Shown one piece after another: positions 34,672-46,800 of a stretch of DNA of 64,000 bases. The translations under genes and the position numbers were made by a program. The DNA comes from Enoplolaimus lenunculus (Eukaryota; Nematoda; Enoplea; Enoplida; Thoracostomopsidae), in assembly GCA_030248215.1 (NCBI GenBank), contig JASANG010000440.1:434001-498000 (forward strand), read 5' to 3'. Within the stretch, counting starts at the first letter, position 1; the number at the start of each line of letters is the position of its first letter. The notes under the pieces are model-generated. The model searched no databases, was not told where the DNA came from, and worked only from the letters and a program-made list of their open reading frames with translations.

Positions 34672-34850
34672 GCAGGTTCGAACTATCAAGTTACAGATCT
34701 TTAAGCGAACGCTCCACGACTACGCCACGCTGCCCACCTCTCAAAGTACTTTCATCGTCGACTATATACGTCAAACGTATGCTTTCGGGTATAATACGTA
34801 CAACGCACTGTACTACATTGCATGTGAACATAACGGTGTACAACGTGCTT
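34672..34850 (-). repeat. family B repeat with tRNA-like segment
   Basis: On the minus strand CAGCGTGGCGTAGTCGTGG (A-box-like) and GATAGTTCGAACCTGCC (B-box-like) are about 45 bp apart. This is the best tRNA likeness of the three family B copies. The leader at 34745-34850 resembles the other copies. Confidence 0.65.
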
Positions 34851-36017
34851 TAATGCCCCAATTTTCAACAAGACCGTCCCTGGGCCGATCTGTTTAATAA
34901 GCATAGAGTAAAAAAGTTGATTCGACATCAGTTCGGGATCGGCAAAATTTCAAAATAAGAATCGGCACCGGTATCGCTATCGGCAAAAATTTTGGAGTCG
35001 GCACATCCCCACTTCAAAGGCTTAGTTTTATGCTTATGTTCAAGCCTGAGTTTAAATTTAAAATTCGCCTCTCTTGTACCATTTAGTTTAAACCCAAAGT
35101 CTTATAAAAAGCAAAACTCGAGACGCGAGCAGCAAATAAACAACTTTGTTTAAATCAATGAAAGCAGATACGGTGCTGCACCTTAACAGTTGACAAAAAA
35201 TGCTTATTGCTCAAATTCTAGCTATGCATTTTAAATTGCTCTAAATATGCTTTGGAAAATATTCACCAAGCAAAAACGAGCCCATATTGAACGTTCGGTA
35301 CCCTGGTTAGCGCCCCTATGCACTAAAAGTAGAGATGATTTTGTTTCTCTAGGAGGCCTCGTTTATTTTGGCCAATGAAAGTTTGTACAAGCAGGTAAAT
35401 ATTTGACAAGTTTCTAAATTTCGGTTGCTAATACCGTCAGACTCTCTAAATGCATCGAATGATTCGAATCTGTATCTGTAGACGAATTTTTCAACAAAAT
35501 AAAGTTATAGAGTAAACATAAATATTTGGCTTAGGTTTAGACATTTATTAATACACTTAGGCTTATTTGTTCGATCATATCACGACAAAGTTTGCTATCG
35601 CCTTGGGACGACTTAAAATGCAGCGCCTATCTGTCATTGTTAATATACCTAATTTCGTAAGGAAAAAACCTAGCTAGTTGCTGTAGCATTTACAAATGTG
35701 AAAGTTTAATTTTTTATTATGGATGTAAAGTGAACAAATGTCAAATGGCCTCGTGATTAGTTACATGAACACTAATCGGGCGAGAACCAGACAAAATGTT
35801 TGGATTAAATCTTGCCACAGCATACTTGTCGGTATATGTGCAGGCAGCGACACATGGCTAATTCGTTTCTACCGTTGTCGCGTTTGGGCAGTCGAGCTTG
35901 GCCAATTGCCGCTTTGGCATTTGTCTGTGGAATCGTCATAATTTGGTGCTAAGTATACGCATTTGATAATAAGGGCCTAGAAATTATACAACTTAGATAG
36001 TATATGTGTGTAGTTCG
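34851..36017. other. intergenic region between divergent TMEM68 and NFS1
   Basis: Part of the 1.8-kb gap between the two start codons. It contains a short GGAATCGGCACCGG-like family G relic (34935-35005) and a decayed family C copy ending near 35970. No TATA box or other promoter element can be assigned with confidence. Confidence 0.5.
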
Positions 36018-39000
36018 ATGAAATCTGTCATACATTTTGTCGGAAAAACCGGCAATTCGTTGTTTCAACCTGCTGCGAAAGGAGTAGTGTCACGGCGATT
36101 CATCGCATTGGAAGCTTCGAAATCGGCACAAACCCAAGAACCCACTATTGAAGAATATGAAAAAGCTGGATATCGACCCCTGTATCTTGACGTTCAGGTA
36201 AATTAAATGACATACATTGATTGATTCAGCACTTGGTAGTTCCATTGTATGGGTGAGATTTTTATTGGTTCCGGCAAAAATAGACATACAGGTTTTGTGA
36301 TTCAGTGTATATGTATATATAATTTTCGCAAGCTTTATTAAACCAGAATGCAGTTTCAATTAGATGTTGTATATACGTAAAAGCACTGTTAGGTTCATAT
36401 GAAACAAAAAGAAATGGCGCGCGGGGAACAAAAGTCAAATTTCCGAAAAGATTTTTAAACTGTTTATAACTAGCTAAGTGAACTTTTATGTTAAATTTGA
36501 TGTAATGTGGGAGTGTACGTGTGTCAAAATGAGCCATGTAGGGCTTTAAAACGGTTCATCTATGACAACAGCACAGCAGAATAAGTTCGAAAAGTGTGTA
36601 ACATTTGTTATTCAGCCGAAATATAAGGTTACTACGCTATGTGGGTTCTTATTTTTCACTCATACTCGAACGGCGACAAAAACCTTAGGTCGTGGTGTGA
36701 AAACCTGCTTATGCAGCGTTCAGTCTTGTAGTCGTGTGCATTAAAATATGTCCTTCCTCGCAGATAAACATAATAGAACAAAACCTAAAAGAGAATCCAG
36801 ATTCAAAGTACGGCAGACAACGTCCTGGGCCCCGAAACTCTTGTCCGCTGTATATGAAGTCGATCGGGTCATCATAAAATGGTTAAACCTTAATCTGCGC
36901 TTGATTGGTGTGCAACAATTTACAATATTCATTTATATAGCATGTTTTGTGATTTAGGCAACTACTCCTGTCGACCCTCGTGTTCTGGATGCAATGCTAC
37001 CGTATTCGATATATCAGTTCGGCAATCCGCACAGCCGAACGCACCAGTACGGGTGGGAAAGTGAGGCTGCTATGGAAAAAGCTAGGAGTCAGGTATACAT
37101 GTCACAAAACTGGGTCGTAGATTAACCGGATTTAAGTTTTCGTCTATACCCAATTCCGTTACAGAAAGAGCTTTCAAGTCCAAAATTTTTGACATAATTC
37201 GTACCACCCATGCTGGTGCCAATCATTTTAAACAAACCATAGAATTCTTGAAACATGGCATTGAAATTAGACCTAGAATGATATTGATTGAGTTTTCCAT
37301 TCTAAATAGCAACAGTTACTTTAATACGCCGAACCTATATGGTAATTTACTGTTTCTGTTATTCTGTTATATATATCTCTGATTTACCGATAGCTGCAAA
37401 GTTAGCACAGATTAATTACAGAAAATGTAAGTAGAAACGAATACGTATTTGTTGGCCAGGTTGCTGAACTGATTGATGCTGATCCACGCGAAATTGTGTT
37501 TACGAGCGGTGCGACTGAGTCGAATAATGTCGCTGTCAAAGGCGTGGCACATTTTTACAAAGTGCAAGGCAAAAATCATGTCATCACAACGCAAACAGAG
37601 CATAAGTAAGTGCATTCTTCGAATTTTTGGCAAAGATTTATAGACGATTTTGGTGAAATTTTTGTAGGTATAGATTTCTCATGTCTTGTGATTGTCGATA
37701 AAAGGTCTGTGCATTTGTTGGGTTTCGACGGAGGGGTATGTTTACAGATAACATTATTTTTAAGGTAAAATCCTATTTAATCATTTCTGATCACTCGTGT
37801 GCATAATAATATGTAAGCGTATATATTTGACACGCTTATCTATTATATACATTATAACTGTAAAATTATACAAAAAGTGTGCTTAAGTACAAAAAACGTA
37901 AACTTTTTAAACTAAAAAGCTCAACCGGGGGCAAAAGGTCGAGTGGATGGCTTGAACCGAGGGGCACATCGAGTTTTGGGGCTTTGGCCGAATGATGGAC
38001 CATATTTTTCCCTCAGTAGCGAACCTCCAGTAGGTTGCATCCATATCGGGACCACTTGTTGTGTGGAGTCACAAGGTGTTAGCTTGTGATTTATATACAC
38101 CTTACGTGACAGGTGCGTTTTGGACTCGTGCAGATATTTGGAAAATGAAGGCTTTAATGTTACATACCTGCCAGTTCAAACGAACGGGTTAGTGGATTTG
38201 GAAGTTTTCGAAAAGTCACTAACTCCAGAAACTTTGTTGGTAAGTTTGCCTGCTAATGTCGTTCATCTATTCTGAGTATCTTGCGTAGAATATTTACCTG
38301 CTCCTTTTCTTTTGAATATCTATTTGTGTGTATCATGGTGTCGTTGAATATTTTTCAACGAAAAATTCAAAATTGTACAAAATCGCAATTGGTTTAATAC
38401 TTCGAAATATGCAATTGTTTTCGGTCGCTGATTATTGTGAAATCTAACAATAATTACTTGTCATGTATGGCCGTTGACAACTAAAATTTTTACTGTGCGC
38501 ATTTCCTCATATCCCCAAAATGCTTTGGTATGTCCCACTAGCTTTGAAATTCGCAATTTCCGGAGTTTGTGGCTTTGACAACGTGTCTGAAAAAGGTTTT
38601 AGGTTATGCACGCATCTGAGAATTTGAACACCGCTTTTGTTCTGATGTAGTTTGCGGACAAAATATAATATGAACAAAAGGAGGCAAAAGAATGCAGGTG
38701 CTGCAGTGATATTGCATTGTGTACTTATCGTAGAAGCTGTGCAAACTGCTACACATGCTTAGCTGTTTCAGCTTGAGCTGTGTGCTTTGACGGTAGTATA
38801 CAGCGTTTTTTGCTGGAAATATAAGCACTTGTAGATACCATCCTCCTAGAGTGACAACGGTAATATCTGGGTGCTTGTCGGACAAACGGCACAGACGATA
38901 AAGTTGTAATTTGTGCTGCTACATGACAAGCTACATTCATGTATTTGCTAGTTTTCGATAAGTTTGTACTAAGGATGTGTTGATTGATTGGTATTGGTAA

Positions 39001-42000
39001 AAAAATTTATATCGGAACATCACTAGTAAACTGGAACAGGTCGTTAATCAGTAGAGATGTGTGTAGAGCGCAGTATTTAACATTGCATACGACTCATATT
39101 TAGATCCGGTTTTGTAAATTAACGCTCTGCTTGGATTTTATTACAGGTTTCTGTAATGGCAGTGAATAATGAAATTGGCGTACGACAGCCAATTGAAGAA
39201 ATCGGTCGCATTTGTCGTGCGCGTAAAATTCCTTTTCATACAGACGCAGCGCAAGCGGTTGGTAAAATCCCTGTTTCTGTCAAAGATTGGAACGTGGATT
39301 TAATGTCTATATCGGGTAAGTCGACTTGACTGCGTTCAATAGTAATTTGAAATAAAGGTGATTAACCACTTGTACACGCTGCGCTGTACAGATTAAAATA
39401 GAGTTGATACACCATTTGTGAAAATTTCAGGCGGCATACTAAATAAATTTATTTTTAAGCATATGTTTAGAGTAAGACTAGATTGTAACAAAATAAATAA
39501 GTGAAACGCGACCAGATGGACAGAATACGACTTCGTCGGTACTGGAGCGTGACGGAACCGGATATAGCATCTAAATTAGTGAACTTTTGATTTGATTTCT
39601 CAGTTCGCTTTGGTGTCATAAACTTAAACTTCTTGAATTTCCCGAGAATGTGTTCACTGTGAAATGTCCTTTCATTCCACGTGTAAAAAGCAGTTTAAAT
39701 AATTTGTTGTTTGTTTTCAGGTCATAAAATTTACGGTCCGAAAGGTGTCGGGGCACTGTATGTTTGCCGTAGGCCACGTGCTCGAGTAGAACCACAGATG
39801 TCTGGAGGTGGGCAAGAGCGTGGTCTAAGATCGGGTACTGTTCCTACCCCCTTGGTAGGTGTTGTTAATTATAAATTGACAGTGCTTCAGATGCTTTTTG
39901 AATGAAGGATTATTAGAGTTACAGGCAATCAAATTCAGTACTAAATTATTGGCTTGATTAATAAGCCTAAACCAGTCGTAGTGGGACTACATTTATTGAG
40001 CGAAGCTCGAACGCACGTAAGCAATTAAGCTAATATGCAAATTAGCTATTAGCTAACTATTCAATTATCGGTTTTGGATGTTTGTAAACTATTTATTCAA
40101 ATTCCTCGCACCCAAAAACCCTTCAGTAAACCCTAATAATTATTGAAATGATTTAAAAAGTCCTAGTTTTGTCTTGTCCATTAAGCTAATATGCAAATTA
40201 GCTATTAGCTAACTATTCAATTATCGGGTTTGGATGTTTGTAAACTATTCAGATTCTTCGCACCCAAAAACCTTCAGTAAACCCTAATAATTATTGAAAT
40301 AATTTAAAAAGTCCTAGTTTTGTCTTGTCCATTAAGCTAATATGCAAATTAGCTATTAGCTAACTATTCACTTATCGGGATTGGATGTTTGTAAACTATT
40401 TATTCAAATTCCTCGCACCAAAAAAACCTTTAGTGCTGAAATTAACCTTAATAATTAGTGAAAGATTGTAAAAAGTCCTAATTTAGGCTTATAAACTATG
40501 CTAATATGCAAATTATCTATTAGCTAACTGCTCAATTATCGGTTTTGGAGGTTTGTAAACAGTCTACGCAGATTCCTCGCACCCAAAAACCCTTTAATGC
40601 TAAAATTAGATTGCTTCTAACTGTAATAATTAGTGAAATATTGTGTAAAGTCCTAATTTAGGCTTAATTAATTATGCAAATTAGCCTGTAGCTAATAAAC
40701 GGCTTAAGATTTTAAAACCCCAAAGCGAGGTTAACACCCCAGTATAATTGGCTTTCAAACAAAAAAAGTTTATCAAAATCGGTTCAGCCGTTCCTGAGAT
40801 TCTTTTCAGACGGACGGACGGACATCCACTTTTCGACCCCCAAGTACAAAACATAAAACGCTTCGCGAAACTCCGAGCTTCGCTCGGAGTTTCGCTTTGC
40901 TCAATTAGGACTCGTTAAATTATTTCACTGATTATTAGGGTCACTGAAGAGTTTTTGGGCGCGAGCAAGCGGAATAAATAATTCTCTAAAAACATTCAAG
41001 GCCGATAATTAAATAGTTGGCTAATAGCTAATTTGCAATTAGCTTAATATGCTAAGCCTAAATTAGGACTTTTTAAATTATTTCACTGATTATTCGGGTT
41101 ACAAACAATCTAATTCAGTACTAAATGGTTTTCAGGCGCGAAAAACTGAATAAATTGTTTACAAACCTCCAAATCCAATAATTGAATAATTAGCTAATAG
41201 CTAATTTGCATATTAGCTCGATTAATAAGCCTAAATTAGGACTTGTTAAATTATTTCCCAAGGTGTGTGAGCTTCGCTCAATACATGTAGTTCTGCTACG
41301 ACTGGTTTGCATGCTGTTTTGCTATTTTGAGTTGAACCAATCACCCCAGATAACGAGAAATATTGAATTTGTGTATGTACCCGGAATTTTTTTGGCTGCG
41401 TTTATTTGCATTCTATATATACCAAAGCAACAGCTATGAGCGGTTCAAATCACTCTTTGTCTAACTTGATATGTTTGCAACATCTGGACGTTCAGCTCAA
41501 CAGCTAAAATGATTTATTTTAGTTCATTTTTGTGTTGACATCAGGGTGCAAAATGGAACCGATTTACACCGGAAGTAGAGTCGGAACTCGATTTGAATCA
41601 CAACTGTAATCGGATCGGAGTCACCCTGGTAGACATAGTAATGTTTTGTTGATAATTTTTTAGGTCGTGGGCCTTGGCGCAGCTGCGGAATTAGCCCGAG
41701 AAGAAATGTCGTACGATTTGCAACATGTAACCCGGTTGGCTGACAGGTTTTTGTCGAAACTTAACGCTGAACTTCCGGATGTTATTTTAAACGGCGATCC
41801 AAACTATCGATACCCTGGTTGCGTTAATGTATCCTTTGCGTATGTCGAAGGCGAAAGCCTTTTGATGGCTTTAAAGGTTTGGTTTTGTTACTTCTTGAGA
41901 TATACGTAGGCCGGTCAATGATTGAATAATTATGAGCAGGGCGACCCACTCCGAGGCTAAAGTCTCGGTCTCGCTTGTTTTCCAATCGTAACCGAAATCG

Positions 42001-42790
42001 ATTTGTTTGATTTGCCGAGACCAGAATCATGCTGTTTTTAAAACGTTTATTTATTTTTCTCACCGGTTTGTCTAAATTACGCTATACTTTTGTAATAGGA
42101 ATTTCTGTTAAACCTGTGGAAGCAATCTATTGTTAAATTATACTGTTATTCGTTCGGTTAGACTTATCATTGTTTTTGGTATATTTCTGAAGTTGAAAGG
42201 TGGTGTGATGTTGGTATAAATTCACATGTTTTGCTAACGTATTAAGAGAATTCCAGTTCCGGATCCAAAGGCGTGGCTTGACGAGTTTGAGTTTGCTTTA
42301 TTATGTTCCACACGGTAGTTTCTGTACTGGTTATATGCATTAATGTTGTTTGTAATGTGACTATGTTCCAGAAAATCTGCAATGCAGAAGGCATAAATTT
42401 TGAAAATTGTCTAAAAGTTGCGCTATATTAGGCGTGTGTGATGTGTGGCCGCCGATAGCACATTAAAGTATAGCGCAACTGTAATGTTGCGCCCGTAAAT
42501 GCAACACTGACCGTGTCACTTGTTTACAGGAAGTTGCATTGTCCAGTGGTAGCGCCTGTACGTCTGCTTCACTGGAACCGTCATACGTTTTACGGGCGAT
42601 CGGAGCTGATGAAGATTTAGCCCATTCTTCGATTCGGTTTGGAATTGGCCGGTTTACCACAGATGCCGAAATTGATTATACCGCAAAGAAGGTAATTGCC
42701 GAAGTCAACCGGTTACGTTCAATGAGTCCGCTGTGGGAAATGGTACAAGAAGGTGTCGATTTGAAAACGATTCAATGGTCGCAGCATTAG
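36018..42790 (+). CDS. NFS1: mitochondrial cysteine desulfurase NFS1
   Basis: Eight exons: 36018-36197, 36958-37092, 37460-37605, 38113-38239, 39147-39315, 39721-39854, 41664-41876 and 42530-42790. They join in frame to 454 residues (human NFS1 has 457). The enzyme takes sulfur from cysteine with PLP, leaving alanine, and hands it to ISCU for Fe-S clusters, with ISD11, ACP and frataxin as partners. Visible residues: [14 protein letters not shown] with His153, HTDAAQ with Asp229 and Gln232, [10 protein letters not shown] with the PLP Lys255, and SSGSACTS with the mobile Cys378. The C-terminus [19 protein letters not shown] is near identical to human. The first 40 residues are basic and hydroxylated with no acids until Glu32, as expected for a mitochondrial presequence. 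The ATG at 36018 gives this length. The exon 7 donor is GTTTGG, weaker than the others. Intron 6 carries a 1.3-kb repeat element. The gene looks intact. Confidence 0.98.
39971..41312. mobile_element. 1.34-kb inverted-repeat element with internal satellite in NFS1 intron 6
   Basis: The left arm AAACCAGTCGTAGTGGGACT and the inverse of the right arm (AAACCAGTCGTAGCAGAACT) both continue with ACAT..TATTGAGCGAAGCTC, about 48 bp in all. Inside, units of 150-170 bp that start near CTAATATGCAAATTAGC repeat head-to-tail at 40024, 40180, 40331, 40496 and 40668. Two further units lie in opposite orientation near 41023 and 41190. At 40773-40829 is TCAAAATCGGTTCAGCCG followed by ACGGACGGACGGACAT, a motif found in repeats of many invertebrates. 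No coding capacity. Superfamily unknown. Confidence 0.8.
40865..40895. other. perfect hairpin, 13-bp stem and 5-nt loop
   Basis: GCGAAACTCCGAG, loop CTTCG, then CTCGGAGTTTCGC. It lies near the centre of the element at 39971-41312, where the direct units change to inverted ones. The terminal arms also contain GAGCGAAGCTC, a shorter form of the same motif. Confidence 0.9.
41542..41628. mobile_element. 87-bp miniature family G element in NFS1 intron 6
   Basis: CAGGGTGCAAAATGG and GGAGTCACCCTG form short inverted ends. The flanks GTTGACAT and GTAGACAT are an 8-bp duplication with one mismatch. Its right end lies 36 bp before exon 7 of NFS1, close to the likely branch point region. Confidence 0.7.
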
Positions 42791-43530
42791 GCCGGACCCT
42801 ACTTGGCAATTTGGTTGCCCCCGTGATATTTGTTTGACCCTTGATAATGGTTTGTGGACCCCGATATTCGTTTGACTTCTATATTTGTTTGACCCAACGC
42901 GACTGCTTATGTATCTTTGAGGCGAAAAATTGTATAGTGGACATCAATAGTGTTGTGCACTGCTTAAAATATTGTCGTAAATTTTTAAACTTGTTAGGCT
43001 CCCCTCAATCTATGTTTACGTCTTGAACGTGTCTTAGATTTCCTTAAATTTTCAAGCTTGTTAGGCTCAGTTCAACCTGTGTTTACGTCTTTAACGTGTC
43101 TTAGGTTTTAAAATTGGAAAATTTGGTCGAATGTATTGTATAACAGCGTCCGTGTCCATAATATTTTTTGTTCTGATAAACTTGTGTAAATGGTTTTTAA
43201 GTAAATTTTTATATTAACGCGTTTCATATACAGAATTTTTGTTAATGTCAAGGGCCATGCTAGTGCATATAGTTCGTCCGTCTGGAGTAGAGTCTGCATT
43301 GTCTAATGTTTTCAAACGAGCGAACTGAAGCAGAAGCAAAATCAAATTTCGTTCTCTAATAGGATCAGTTAAACGTAAATACTGCGTAATTTTGGAGCTA
43401 TTCGTTGCCCAGATAGTGTTTTCCCAAAACGCTTGTCTAAGCCATAACCATAAAATTGTGCGAAACGTGTCGAACCGCTCAGCCATTGTTATTCTGCAAA
43501 GTACCAACCCATTCCTTTTTAAGCTAGAGT
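42791..43530. other. NFS1 3' flank
   Basis: Contains a roughly 70-bp diverged direct repeat (AGGCTCCCCTCAATCTATGT at 42997 and AGGCTCAGTTCAACCTGTGT at 43063). No gene recognised. The NFS1 polyadenylation site is not evident. Confidence 0.5.
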
Positions 43531-43740
43531 CTACTATAGCGACCCGAATAATAAGGTTTCCATTTTGAGTCCCAATTAATAATAGTGTGTCTCCCTAGTA
43601 ATAGTCCGTTCGTTTATATAGTTCATTCATAAAACATAAGGAGAAACATGGTGTAGATGCAATAATAATAAGTAACGTCTGTATCTGCAGAAGCAAAATA
43701 AATATGTTACCACTTCTTATTCGGCGGGTCGCTACAGTAG
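43531..43740. mobile_element. family H MITE just upstream of cyclin K
   Basis: CTACTATAGCGACCCGAATA and the inverse of the right end, CTACTGTAGCGACCCGCCGA, are inverted repeats 210 bp apart. It ends 120 bp before the cyclin K ATG, so it probably overlaps the promoter or 5' UTR. Relatives are at 54157-54585, 55092-55374 and 63538-63981. Confidence 0.75.
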
Positions 43741-43860
43741 GCGTCTTCCCTGTACCGTGTCTAGTTTACCAGTGTAAAGTAGTGATGATAATCCAAAGCA
43801 TACAATAAAAGTCTTCGCTGAGAGAGCTATTTTAAAGGAGGACAGTAGTCGAAAATAATT

Positions 43861-46800
43861 ATGGAGAATAGTTGGATTTTTGAAAAACGCCAACTTAAGG
43901 AAACGCCGTCGAACATCGATGGAATCGATCCAGAAACTGAAGCGCGATATCGCCGAGAAGGCGCCCGGTTTATTATTGACGTTGGGACTCAAATGAAATT
44001 GTGAGTGCTTTATTTATTTTTGAATAGCAAAGTATAAACGGATAGTAAGAATAACGGAAATGGATAGTGATCAAAACAACAGAAGGCGGATATTTCGGCA
44101 TAAGAAATATCCGGTTTCACCGTGGTGAATAGGACTTTTCTAAACTTTCTGTTTTCATAATAATTGGTCTTATTGACAAAATGTATGGAATTTAACCTTG
44201 ATCGATCGAAAGTTCCAAGTTAATCCAGATGTACATCGATATTGTGTAGAGACTGAAGTTAGTTTTGGAATCTTTTGATGGTGGGAATTTGAATTTTGAA
44301 ATTTGTTGAAAAGGATTTACGAAAATTTCAAGATTGAACTGAGGTGGAACAATTGTTATGGATCGGTTGACATTGCGGTAACCGTAATGCCGTCCACTGG
44401 CCATCCTAGGATTATTTTCCGGGAATATGGGTGAAAAATCAGCCGTATATATCGAATTTTGGCAGACAGCATTGTCAACTTCCCTCCTTCCTCTGCTGGC
44501 CGTGTGACCGTCCCTGATAATGCCTTATATGATATAATACGTAAGTGTTTGTAAATCATTGTTTAAAGTTTGTACTTTGTACTTGTGTAGTTTATCTATT
44601 AATGCTAAAATAGCGTTTTTCTTTGACTTTATTTTGTTTTTGAGATTTTCTAGACGCTACGATACAATGGCAACTGGCGTTGTATACTACCATCGGTTCT
44701 TTATGTTTCACTCATTCAAAGATTTTTCACGATATGTAAGTGCTGTGTTTGTTTTATCAGAATTAGAATGCTGTTAGACAACAGTCCGCAACTGGCTGTG
44801 TTCTGTTTACGGGCTTCGGATTTCTGAATGGTTTAGTTTACTTTACAATGAGTATTTTGTGTTCAGGTTGTCGCTCTCGGTTGTTTGTTTCTGGCTGGCA
44901 AAGTTGAAGAAACGCCGAAGAAATGCAAAGATATGATTGCCGTTGCAAAAGAAATGCTCTCTGAACATCAGTTTTCAGCGTTTGGAGAAGATCCAAAGGT
45001 ACATGAGTAAAATTTGTTAGTAGCTTTAGAAATAGCGATATTTTGCACGAATAAGAAACTATATTTTTTTGTTATTTTACAGATAGGTATTGAGTGCCGT
45101 GCCAAAGTAAACGTGTTATTCAAACGGTAAATATGATTGCTTAGCGTTAATAACGCTCTTGCTCTTTGTGTTGTAACGTTTGAGAAGTTGCTATTTTCGT
45201 CACAGCTTAATGCAATATTGTGGTGCTGTTGTTTTTGTGTCAGGAAGAAGTCATAATGACAGAGCGTGTTTTGTTACAAACAATTAATTTTGATCTACAA
45301 GTCGACCATCCATACGAGTATTTGCTGCGTTATGCAAAAGTTCTCAAAGGTAATAATTTGCTAGCTTTGTGCATTATTGTAGCATCCGGGTTCGAGTATT
45401 CTGGTTGTTTCGGTATTATCAGAGCAAAATTCTGGGTCCGATATTGTATTTTGAAATGTTGCAAACTCTACTTTGGAACCAAGCCAATCGATTTAATATA
45501 TATCGTTATTTAGACAGCGCTAATACACGGCAGTCGCAACAACCACTCGATGCCTTTGATTATCAACTAGTTTACCTGTCCTAAGGCACCTGGAATGTAA
45601 AATGCAGCATTTATGCCAACGGGCTATATAGCACATCGCCCAACTTTGCGGGCAATGAACGTAATACATTTATTTTTAGGCGATAGACAGAAGCTTCAAA
45701 AATTGGTGCAGATGTCGTGGACCTTTGTTAATGATAGGTAATGCGGTTGATAACTGCAATTATGATTATTTCATTAAAATAGTTTGTTGTAGGGTTTCAA
45801 CCGGCTCAAAGATTAGTCGGAACCGGAATCGGAATTGCAATATTATAATTTTATTTATCTTTTTCATGCTTTGGCAGATTTTTTAAAATCATCCGCTTCT
45901 TTGATTGAATAATTTCAACCGCAAACCTGCTGTCGTATAAAATTTTTTCAATGCCAGTCATGTTAGGCAAAGGAAACATATTCTACAACCATCCTTTATC
46001 AACTTGATAAAGTACACATAAAGTAAAACTGATCACGACGTTTTGATAAATGCGCTATTCTACACAATCGAAAAATTTTGAACATACATTTTCGACTTTG
46101 CCGGAGTTTTAGCCGGAATAGCAATTTCATTGGAGTGCTGATTTGTTGGATTTGACTAAAGAAGACGTTGGTTCGAAGCTTGGAAGTAGCTTGGGTTCTA
46201 AACACATAGGTTCTTGGTTTACTGACTTGGGACAAGGTAGTTGCTATGCTTTTATGCGTTACAGACTAGTAACCCGTTATATTGGCAACACTTTTTGCTA
46301 ATCTTATCACTGCGCTTGTAACAATCTGTCTTGTAATGTTTTATTTCAGTCTTTGTACTCCGCTATGTTTACAATGGGAGCCAGAAATCATTGCCATTGC
46401 GCTGATGTATCTTGCAAGTCGGTTAAGCAAGTTTGAGGTATGTTAAGTTTTTTCGATTTCTAGACTATAATTCCAATCTGTTGTCGCGGCTGAATTAAAC
46501 TAAAATAATTTCGTTTGAATCTTATTTTAGTAATATTTTTATTTTCGGTGTCATTGGTTATTTTTCCAATATTTCTGCTGGGAACAGGGGTTATATACTC
46601 TAAGCGGTGAGACAAGATGAATTGATTATTGTTTTTCTGAGGTCGAATTTGTATGGCAAATAGAACATTATTTGAGAAGAAACTTTAGTTTTAACATTTA
46701 AACCGGCGACTTTAGGTTTTTCATTGTGTGTACTTAAAATAGAACTTTGTTTTAATTGTTGTGTAATGCTTTTGTTTGTGTTTATTTTTTACGTTTGTTC

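Noticed and set aside
34672-34741. Functional tRNA gene on the minus strand
   Set aside because: Good box motifs, but it is part of a repeated unit with a leader and lacks a convincing acceptor stem.
35738-35941. 67-codon plus-strand frame upstream of NFS1
   Set aside because: It lies in a decayed family C repeat and has no family motif.
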